Virus record (IMG/VR): IMGVR_UViG_3300035670_001115
Span: 1 to 26,243 of that record
Source of the DNA: a virus
Reading direction: 5' to 3' (one strand)
DNA: 26,243 nt
The notes under the pieces are model-generated. The model made no database searches. It worked only from the letters and a program-made list of their open reading frames with translations, and had not been told where the DNA came from. Position numbers and translations under genes: made by a program. Within the stretch, counting starts at the first letter, position 1. Each line of letters opens with the position of its first letter. Below are positions 21,346 to 26,243 of the stretch, in pieces.

Positions 21346-21877
21346 ATTATGCGCAGCAGGTATTCAACTTCGGGAGCAAATTGATGACGATTATCCTGAT
21401 CGCGATAGGAAGTCTGACGGCTGGATTGCTGATGCTCGTCACCTCGCTAAGAGCACTTCTGACCATATACCAAGAGATGGAATCGTTAGAGCTATAGATA
21501 TTGATTCTGACCTATCGGCACATAAAGAAGAAGCTTATGCGCTGGTCGAGAAGATTCGCAGGTTAGCAAAGAACGGCGACAAAAGAATTAAATACATTAT
21601 CTTTGATGGCAAGATAATGAGTCCAATATTGGGATGGAAGCGCAGATCTTACAGAGGCGCAAATCCGCACCGCTCACATTTCCATATTTCATTTACAACC
21701 TTGGGAGACAAAGATGGCAGTTATTTCGAACTCGAAGGAGATACTAATGAAAGACCTAAAAAAAGCCGCCGAAAGCTGGGGCAAAGCATTTCTAGCAGCA
21801 GCACTAGCGACTTATCTAGCGGTGGGATTCGACCCTGCTGCCATTGCAAATGCAGCTCTAGTATCAGTCTTGCCTAG
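21338..21877 (+). CDS. M15-type peptidoglycan peptidase (endolysin), unit B
   Basis: This 179-aa protein is of the same length as the unit A enzyme and keeps the putative zinc residues (H43 in TSDHIPRDG, D54/D56, H114/H116 in NPHRSHFHIS). The tail beyond residue 140 differs at about a third of positions, but keeps the Cys cluster and the same end SSSISLA. It overlaps the holin gene by 131 bases, as in unit A. Confidence 0.75.
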   Translation: MARLCAAGIQLREQIDDDYPDRDRKSDGWIADARHLAKSTSDHIPRDGIVRAIDIDSDLSAHKEEAYALVEKIRRLAKNGDKRIKYIIFDGKIMSPILGWKRRSYRGANPHRSHFHISFTTLGDKDGSYFELEGDTNERPKKSRRKLGQSISSSSTSDLSSGGIRPCCHCKCSSSISLA

Positions 21878-21929
21878 CATCATCAACTGGCTCAACCCTA
21901 ACTACGAGCGTTACGGCAAAGTCCGTTAA
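21747..21929 (+). CDS. Holin-like small membrane protein, unit B
   Basis: This 60-aa protein starts at ATG 21747 behind AAGGAGATACTA. It has the same layout as the unit A copy: a charged start, a hydrophobic body and a charged end. Differences occur only in the first 30 residues; the second half is identical. It is the frame better conserved in the overlap with the M15 gene. Confidence 0.7.
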   Translation: MKDLKKAAESWGKAFLAAALATYLAVGFDPAAIANAALVSVLPSIINWLNPNYERYGKVR

Positions 21930-22120
21930 TGCCAGCGGCTGAATTGGCCACCTTAGTAGCTTCAGTTCTAGGATCTATAGCCTTACTGATTGCTGGCCTT
22001 CGCTACATCATCAAATTGGAGAATATTCCAATAGTGTCGCGCCTTGATAAAATGGAGTCTCAGTTAGAATTGGCCCTAGCGAAAGGGGTCAGAAATGGCA
22101 ACGCGAAAGCGCGTAAGTAA
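21929..22120 (+). CDS. Small membrane protein with C-terminal coiled coil, unit B
   Basis: This 63-aa protein is identical to the copy at 6255, although codons differ at many third positions (for example in VLGSIALL and IIKLENIP). One membrane segment is followed by a charged helix. It may act with the holin. The gene overlaps the next by 26 bases, as in unit A. Confidence 0.65.
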   Translation: MPAAELATLVASVLGSIALLIAGLRYIIKLENIPIVSRLDKMESQLELALAKGVRNGNAKARK

Positions 22121-22355
22121 GAAGCCAGTCAAGCGTCCTAAAAGACGCAGGACTACTAAAGAAACGCCTTTAACAAAGCTTGATTTCTGGGCTATTGCTG
22201 CCAATGAAGTTTATAAGGCTTGCCGTAGAGCTGGTATGGATGAAGGAACTGCTCTGGCCTTCGCTATGGATCGTAGCTCTTATCCTGATTGGATAGTGCC
22301 ACTCGATGACCCAATGAGGAAAATTGGTTGGGAAGATGGCGAGGAAGATAACTAA
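22095..22355 (+). CDS. Basic-tailed conserved protein, unknown function, unit B
   Basis: This 86-aa protein is identical to the unit A copy at 6421. Basic N-terminal arm, helical middle and acidic C-terminus. The identity at protein level with synonymous DNA change shows that the exact sequence matters. I do not know the family. Confidence 0.6.
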   Translation: MATRKRVSKKPVKRPKRRRTTKETPLTKLDFWAIAANEVYKACRRAGMDEGTALAFAMDRSSYPDWIVPLDDPMRKIGWEDGEEDN

Positions 22356-22366
22356 TTTTCCGCGAA

Positions 22367-22762
22367 GTGGAGCTATTTGAATGGTTGAAGGAGAGAGTCC
22401 CAGACCTAGAACCTAGCCGACCCACCGAGAAATTCGATGGCATATCGATGAACCTTCGAGCCATATTTGAACTAAAATGCCGTAGGACTCACTACGATGA
22501 TTTAATGATTGAGCAGACCAAGTGGGCTAGCTTGGCCGAATACGCGGTTCTAAGGGACTTTAGAGCCTTCTATATCAGTTCTACACCTCTCGGTATCTAC
22601 TGCTGGCAGATAGACCCTCTAACACCCCCTGAATGGCAGATAAAGAGCCTTCCTACAAAGACCGACTTCGCAGGCAGTAAGACCACAAATAGGCCAGTTG
22701 GCTTCCTGCATATTGATACAGCTAATGATTTATTGCGACACTCCGAAAATCTATTTGCCTAA
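22367..22762 (+). CDS. PD-(D/E)XK-like nuclease, unit B
   Basis: This 131-aa protein has the same core as the unit A copy (D-GISMN, FELKCRRTHYDDLMIEQTKW), but otherwise is much changed, mainly in the C-terminal half. The start at GTG 22367 is forced: the frame is closed by TAA at 22349-22351. SD is GAGGAAG, rather far away. If so, the first residues are MELFEW; a non-standard ATT start at 22355 cannot be excluded. Confidence 0.6.
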   Translation: MELFEWLKERVPDLEPSRPTEKFDGISMNLRAIFELKCRRTHYDDLMIEQTKWASLAEYAVLRDFRAFYISSTPLGIYCWQIDPLTPPEWQIKSLPTKTDFAGSKTTNRPVGFLHIDTANDLLRHSENLFA

Positions 22763-22826
22763 ATACATTTACCTTTAATACATTTAACCTACTAAATCCA
22801 TTTCGAGGGTTTAGAAGGGAGCATAA
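22763..22826 (+). promoter_or_regulatory. Putative early control region: paired ATACATTTA repeats and hairpin, unit B
   Basis: ATACATTTA occurs at 22763-22771 and 22778-22786, 15 bases apart. A hairpin follows: CTAAATCC (22792-22799) with GGGTTTAG (22807-22814), with one T-G pair. The SD AAGGGAG (22815-22821) is directly behind it. Layout is the same as in unit A, but stem bases differ in a pairing-preserving manner. Confidence 0.5.
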
Positions 22827-23027
22827 ATGATAAATAAAGTAGCTCTTATTCGATTTGACTCGCAGGCTGGAGCTTGGACTGATGAGACAAATTGGGTTAA
22901 GGGATCAATAATCAGACGATTTGCTAAAGAGCGGATGGGTAAGAAGCAGCTTAGAGGCAGATTATCTAAGGCTGAAATCTCTGCATATTGGCTCGATAAA
23001 TATGGGGTGAGTGCAGATGTTGCCTAA
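22827..23027 (+). CDS. Conserved 66-aa early protein, unit B
   Basis: This copy differs from the unit A protein only at residue 2 (I for V). It is the first gene behind the control region. Basic central region (RRFAKERMGKKQLRGR); function unknown. Conservation suggests a host-interacting or regulatory protein. Confidence 0.6.
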   Translation: MINKVALIRFDSQAGAWTDETNWVKGSIIRRFAKERMGKKQLRGRLSKAEISAYWLDKYGVSADVA

Positions 23028-23181
23028 TTTATCTGATGAAGCAGTTGCAGGAATAATCATTGGAGTTCCATTTATCGGCCTTTATATTTGGAGTCTTTGG
23101 AACTCATCTAAAGCCAAAGCCTTTAATGAAGGTTATAAGAGAGGAAGGTCAAGTGTCCGATTCACAGAGATCGTTAAGTGA
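23017..23181 (+). CDS. Small single-pass membrane protein, unit B
   Basis: This 54-aa ORF starts within the preceding gene and reads MLPNLSDEAVAGIIIGVPFIGLYIWSLW at its start in two parts: a short polar head and a membrane segment. The tail KAKAFNEGYKRGRSSVRFTEIVK is as in unit A. It is topped by a different residue pair (WNSS for FTSA) after the membrane segment. Confidence 0.6.
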   Translation: MLPNLSDEAVAGIIIGVPFIGLYIWSLWNSSKAKAFNEGYKRGRSSVRFTEIVK

Positions 23182-23470
23182 CTGGCTCGAAGATGCTGGA
23201 AACACATTACTCGACAGGGGCATCGAGTATGGTGACCCGAGGAGTAATTTTCTACGCATTTACAAAATCGCGAGAGCACTCGGTATTCAGCTCCGAGACC
23301 CAGCTGACTTGGCGCTTATTGCTATCGCGACCAAACTCTCAAGAATGCTGGAGAGTCCAGAGCGCCAAGATTCGTATCTCGATCTCATTGGGTATTCCGC
23401 TATCTTGGGTCGATGCAGATTTTCTACACCAGAAGATTGGGACGACATTGAGTCTGACTCGCAATCATAA
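23153..23470 (+). CDS. DUF6378-like protein, unit B
   Basis: This 105-aa copy has the same GTG start (behind AGGAAGG) and the same family pattern (RGIEYGDPRSNF, ATKLSRMLESPERQDSYLDLIGY). Changes are concentrated in the first 30 residues. The last 35 codons are almost unchanged at DNA level. The role is unknown; a nucleotide-metabolism role has been guessed for such helical phage proteins. Confidence 0.68.
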   Translation: MSDSQRSLSDWLEDAGNTLLDRGIEYGDPRSNFLRIYKIARALGIQLRDPADLALIAIATKLSRMLESPERQDSYLDLIGYSAILGRCRFSTPEDWDDIESDSQS

Positions 23471-23735
23471 TACGAATCAATACTGCGACTACTGCAAATA
23501 TCGCTGGGGACAAAATAAGAATGGCTGGGATTTAAGAGCTACAACACCAGCAGTCTGGAAAGTCCAAAGCGAGACACCGCTTCGTAAAGCAGAGGTTAGG
23601 TTTTATTGCCAGCCTTGCGCAGATGAAGTTCAAAACTGGCCAGATGGCACATTTTACTCATTAAAAGAACAGTTAGACGATGCGATAAGTAATTTCGCAG
23701 GGAGAGAGAAGTTAAATGTCGAATTACCTAGATGA
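23448..23735 (+). CDS. Zinc-ribbon protein 1, unit B
   Basis: This copy (95 aa from TTG 23448) keeps CDYC and CQPC pairs and the C-terminal helix KEQLDDAISNFAGREKLNVELP. The true start is uncertain, as in unit A, because the frame is open upstream to GTG 23178. The one extra residue at the end comes from a base change in the old stop. Confidence 0.5.
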   Translation: MSLTRNHNTNQYCDYCKYRWGQNKNGWDLRATTPAVWKVQSETPLRKAEVRFYCQPCADEVQNWPDGTFYSLKEQLDDAISNFAGREKLNVELPR

Positions 23736-24303
23736 TTATGTAAGTGTTCAAGACCGATTAAAGGAGTTTATAAATGCTTATCCAGATTATAGAATCAAGA
23801 CTCATATCTTGGCGGAGTCGCTTGTGGCTAATTGCGATGTCTATATCATTAAAACTGAGCTATATCGCACTGAAGCTGACACACACCCTTGGACTACAGG
23901 TTTATCCAGTGAGTCTAAATCCAAGCAATATGCACTGGAGCTTGCGGAAACTGGATCGTTGGGACGCGCACTTAACCTCGCTGGATACTTCGCTAAGACT
24001 AAACAAAGCCCAAAGAAGGCAATTGAAACGACTAAGCCAGCTCTTGCGGAATTCATAAAAGAGCAACGCCCTAATGATCCTGAACCAATTGTCTGGGATG
24101 TAAGCCAGATAGCAAATCAATTAGGTGCTGAGATAATTGATGAAATCCCATTATGTTCTGGTGGAGATGGGCCAATGGTCTTAAAGACTGGCACTAAAGA
24201 AGGCAAAGAATATAGGGGCTGGGTATGTCCTACTCCTAAGTCTGGTCATCCTGCAAAGTGGATGAGAGTTGGTTCAGATGGGCACTGGGTCTTTCAAAAA
24301 TGA
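23716..24303 (+). CDS. Rad52/Erf-like single-strand annealing protein candidate, unit B
   Basis: This 195-aa copy differs from the unit A protein at four positions that I can see (A/T in EADxHPW, P/Q in KxSPKK, A/Q in DVSxIAN, I/V in MRxGS). In the first 130 codons the DNA is nearly unchanged as well. The core pattern ALELAETGSLGRALNLAGYF is kept. It may anneal single strands in replication or recombination. Confidence 0.55.
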   Translation: MSNYLDDYVSVQDRLKEFINAYPDYRIKTHILAESLVANCDVYIIKTELYRTEADTHPWTTGLSSESKSKQYALELAETGSLGRALNLAGYFAKTKQSPKKAIETTKPALAEFIKEQRPNDPEPIVWDVSQIANQLGAEIIDEIPLCSGGDGPMVLKTGTKEGKEYRGWVCPTPKSGHPAKWMRVGSDGHWVFQK

Positions 24304-24635
24304 GAAGTGACGCTCATCCATTTATCTGCTCAGGTTGCAAGTTAGTTACTCCGCATATTGAGTTGCATAAATATGATGCTAGTGATATTGCTGAAGCACC
24401 CGAGGAAGTCTGGCTAGTTGAGTGCCAAAGGTGCTTTATGCAAAGAATCATTTATCCAGCAGATCGCGTAACGGCCAAAGAGGACGATATTGTCCGGTGC
24501 GACCAATGTGGTAAATGGAAAATGAAGGCGGCTAAATGTCGAATATGCAGATTAGCTGCTGGACTTGAGTCAATATCTGAACGCTACTGGACTGGTGGCG
24601 AGACCCTGGAAAGGCCATACAATGCCAATTTATGA
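24300..24635 (+). CDS. Multi-zinc-ribbon protein 2, unit B
   Basis: This 111-aa copy starts with ATGA overlap and keeps all eight Cys of the unit A copy (ICSGC, ECQRC, RCDQC, KCRIC). Residue changes are mostly at the N-terminus and C-terminus. The function is unknown, presumably binding nucleic acid or protein through its zinc sites. Confidence 0.62.
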   Translation: MRSDAHPFICSGCKLVTPHIELHKYDASDIAEAPEEVWLVECQRCFMQRIIYPADRVTAKEDDIVRCDQCGKWKMKAAKCRICRLAAGLESISERYWTGGETLERPYNANL

Positions 24636-24792
24636 ATATCGATGCGACAAATGCGATAAATCAAAAGAGCTAGTTGCATCAATAGTCCAGAAATATGAAG
24701 TAACCTGCGATAATTGCAATGTGCCTATGTGGCGCGTATGGCATCCAACGCCAGCAATATTCAAAGGAGAAGGATGGGCAGGGAAGAAGTGA
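24622..24792 (+). CDS. FmdB-like zinc-ribbon protein, unit B
   Basis: This 56-aa copy starts MPIYEYRCDKCDKSKE and keeps C8/C11 plus CDNC and FKGEGWAGK. The part between the Cys pairs is different from unit A (LVASIVQKYEVT against QYQPITLRNLVI). The family is FmdB-like zinc ribbon; the phage role is unknown. Confidence 0.72.
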   Translation: MPIYEYRCDKCDKSKELVASIVQKYEVTCDNCNVPMWRVWHPTPAIFKGEGWAGKK

Positions 24793-24983
24793 GCAAGCCC
24801 CACTCTATTAGATATATCCGTCAGCTGATGGAGTGGGGATTTGATAAGGAGTTTATCGCCAAGGATTGCGGTATCAATCTGGCATCACTTGAGACCAGAT
24901 TAAGAAGGCAAGAAGAAAGGGAGCGCAGGAATGGGAATCAAGGAACTGAGTCTGGAACTAGCGGCAGTCAGCCTAATAGCTGA
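24789..24983 (+). CDS. Small helix-turn-helix protein, unit B
   Basis: This 64-aa copy starts at GTG overlapping the FmdB stop. The HTH part (IRYIRQLMEWGFDKEFIAKDCGINLASLETRLRR) differs from unit A at one residue. The end is four residues longer. It overlaps the next gene by 53 bases. A DNA-binding role is likely. Confidence 0.6.
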   Translation: MSKPHSIRYIRQLMEWGFDKEFIAKDCGINLASLETRLRRQEERERRNGNQGTESGTSGSQPNS

Positions 24984-25407
24984 TGAGGCTAAGAAGGCCA
25001 AGGATAGGCTAAGAGCTGCACTACAGACAGAGATGGACAAGATAGGTGCAGACAGAGTAAAGGCTGAATATGGTGATGATGTTATCGCCTATGTGACTAC
25101 CAGTAAGCCGAAGTTCAAGTGGGTAGTCAAGAACGAGCGCGAGTTCGTTAAATGGGTAAAGAGCAATATATCTAGCGAGATAGTTGAGACAGTAAGAGAA
25201 TCGTCAATTGATGCGATACTAGATAAGTTCCACTATATCAATGGCGATGATGTTATTGATCCAAATGGTGAAAGAGTTGAATGGCTAGAAGGCACAATAG
25301 CTGAGCCTTATCTGGTTACTAAATTCCATAGTGATGGCAGGGAAAGGCTGAAAGACGCCTTTCAGTCAGGCCAGTTAGAGTTTAAGAAGATATGGGAGTT
25401 AGAATGA
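24931..25407 (+). CDS. Conserved actinophage early protein, unit B
   Basis: This 158-aa copy keeps the N-terminal helix and ADRVKAEYGDDVIAYVTT, and is changed in the middle (KNEREFVKWVKSNISSEIVETVRESS and HYINGDDVIDPNGERVEW). The end SGQLEFKKIWELE is conserved. The function is unknown. The stop overlaps the next start. Confidence 0.6.
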   Translation: MGIKELSLELAAVSLIADEAKKAKDRLRAALQTEMDKIGADRVKAEYGDDVIAYVTTSKPKFKWVVKNEREFVKWVKSNISSEIVETVRESSIDAILDKFHYINGDDVIDPNGERVEWLEGTIAEPYLVTKFHSDGRERLKDAFQSGQLEFKKIWELE

Positions 25408-25481
25408 AAGATGATATATACCCAATCTGGAGAGATGTAGATGACCATATGGACCAGCCAGATGGGGTTGATTTCCAGTAA
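25404..25481 (+). CDS. Small acidic protein, unit B
   Basis: This 25-aa ORF (MKDDIYPIWRDVDDHMDQPD) corresponds to the 33-aa ORF at 9777. It starts directly in the stop of the preceding gene, so the 25-aa membrane peptide of unit A is absent here. The conserved core suggests a true peptide; the function is unknown. Confidence 0.5.
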   Translation: MKDDIYPIWRDVDDHMDQPDGVDFQ

Positions 25482-25525
25482 ATACTAATAAAACTTGTCC
25501 AAATAGTGAGATGAGGGGTAAGTCA

Positions 25526-25930
25526 ATGCGTAGAAAATTTGACAAAGGCATTACCATAACGCCAAAGCGCGGGCGCATAGCTGGCCCTTTAGCGAAGGTG
25601 AGGCCAGCCTATTGCCTTTCGCTGATGCTACTGGCCTTGCAAGCTATATCTATTGAATCATCAAAAGCAGATATGAATCTTAAACTCTATGCTTACAATA
25701 AAATGGATTGGTCAGAATTCCAATGTTATAACTGGCTAATTTATAAAGAGAGTAGATGGAATCCCAAGGCTCGCAATGGATCTCACTATGGCCTTGGTCA
25801 GATGCGTTCTACTTGGTATAAAGACCTTAGCCCTAAGAAGCAAATAGATGCACATATTAAATACATAAGGCACAGATATAAAGATGCTTGCGATGCACTT
25901 CATCACCTTGAGACTCGGGGCTGGCATTGA
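25526..25930 (+). CDS. Secreted lytic transglycosylase-like protein, unit B
   Basis: This 134-aa copy starts at ATG 25526 behind GAGGGG; an upstream in-frame ATG at 25511 has no SD. A twin-basic N-terminus (MRRKFDKG) and hydrophobic segment (YCLSLMLLALQAIS) form a signal peptide, likely cut after SKA. The mature part is nearly the same as in unit A, with the ESRWNPKARNG catalytic Glu and GLGQM. The C-terminus reads HHLETRGWH. Confidence 0.72.
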   Translation: MRRKFDKGITITPKRGRIAGPLAKVRPAYCLSLMLLALQAISIESSKADMNLKLYAYNKMDWSEFQCYNWLIYKESRWNPKARNGSHYGLGQMRSTWYKDLSPKKQIDAHIKYIRHRYKDACDALHHLETRGWH

Positions 25931-26220
25931 GTAGAAGATACAACTCAACCTACTACCAGCGCACTAGATTGCAAGTGTTACAAAGAGATTACAACACTTG
26001 TCATTACTGCGGACTAGAAGCCAATACAGTTGATCACTTGATACCGATAAGCAAAGGTGGAACTGATGAAGCTTCTAATATGGTGGCTTGCTGCACTCAA
26101 TGCAATAGTTCTAAGCGCGATAGGATGACCCCCACCTTTTTTGAGCGCGCATCCAGACCCACGACCCCCATTGGGAAGATTTTCCCTGAAAATGGCTCGG
26201 CTAGGCACTATCAGGAATGA
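25927..26220 (+). CDS. HNH endonuclease, unit B
   Basis: This 97-aa copy starts at TTG (TTGA overlap) and keeps the zinc and active-site residues (CHYCG, VDHLIP, SNMVACCTQCNSSK). It differs from HNH-A at few residues, all before the last 30 codons except one near the end. It is directly followed by a terminase gene, as in unit A. Confidence 0.85.
   Translation: MSRRYNSTYYQRTRLQVLQRDYNTCHYCGLEANTVDHLIPISKGGTDEASNMVACCTQCNSSKRDRMTPTFFERASRPTTPIGKIFPENGSARHYQE
26125..26211 (+). repeat. 87-bp block identical in both units, candidate cos site, copy B
   Basis: The second copy, 15,639 bases after the first. It has the same inverted repeats GGGAAgattTTCCC (26173-26186) and ATTTTCcctGAAAAT (26179-26193) and the GACCC repeats. 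Bases directly upstream and downstream differ from copy A. Confidence 0.55.
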
Positions 26221-26243
26221 AACAAATTGAAATGGCTCAACTG
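26217..26243 (+). CDS. Terminase large subunit, second copy, 5' end only
   Basis: The window ends after nine codons (MKQIEMAQL). The ATGA overlap with HNH-B and the match to MKEIALAEL of the terminase at 10578 show a second terminase gene that is related but not identical. It shows that the contig does not simply close back on the first terminase. Confidence 0.75.

Noticed and set aside
9-26220. Tandem prophage integrated in a host chromosome
   Set aside because: No integrase, repressor, attachment site or host gene is seen, and the middle unit appears complete without them. Not fully excluded, because the contig ends are not visible.
1-26243. tRNA or rRNA genes
   Set aside because: I saw no cloverleaf or conserved tRNA T-loop pattern in the few non-coding gaps, which are mostly below 70 bases.

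Overview
The window reads as tailed-phage DNA of the siphovirus type. Every gene is on the + strand and packed with stop/start overlaps (ATGA, TAATG, TTGA). The gene families are those of actinobacteriophages: an HNH endonuclease directly before the large terminase, a HK97-type portal, a prohead protease fused to the major capsid protein, a two-frame tail chaperone, M15-type and lytic-transglycosylase-type cell-wall enzymes, and a string of small zinc-ribbon early proteins. The AT-rich composition and strong SD sites would suit a low-GC actinobacterial host, for example a freshwater one; this is inference. I see no integrase, repressor, DNA polymerase, primase, helicase, tRNA, CRISPR or clear host gene.

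Layout. About 9-10580 (unit A) runs from major tail protein, tail chaperones, gp10-like protein, tape measure, minor tail protein and tail fibre, through a lysis block (M15 peptidase, holin, small membrane protein) and a nuclease-like gene. After a short regulatory gap comes an early operon: a 66-aa protein, a small membrane protein, a DUF6378-like protein, zinc ribbons, a Rad52/Erf-like annealing-protein candidate, an HTH protein, a secreted transglycosylase and an HNH endonuclease. About 10578-15802 holds one head module: large terminase, portal, protease-capsid fusion, hairpin, connector and tail terminator. About 15812-26220 (unit B) then repeats the whole unit A order with diverged sequence. 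The last 27 bases begin a second terminase gene whose first nine residues differ from the first terminase.

The distance from the end of HNH-A to the end of HNH-B is 15.64 kb, and that stretch contains a full set of head, tail, lysis and packaging genes. The simplest reading is head-to-tail copies of a very small (about 15.6 kb) phage genome, in which successive copies come from related but different phages. Both tail-to-early blocks look intact. Some proteins are identical in spite of many synonymous changes, while the tail-fibre genes are almost wholly replaced. The likely junction, an 87-bp block at the end of each HNH gene, is identical in both copies and carries overlapping inverted repeats. 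It is a candidate cos/packaging site, but also a place where cohesive-end ligation, recombination or an assembler could have joined two genomes.

How the genes would work together: the early operon redirects host replication and recombination and supplies the annealing protein. HNH and terminase cut and package concatemers through the portal into a capsid built from the protease-capsid fusion. The frameshifted chaperone loads the tape measure during tail assembly. The fibre or Gly-rich adhesin binds the host. The M15 peptidase, holin and secreted transglycosylase open the cell.
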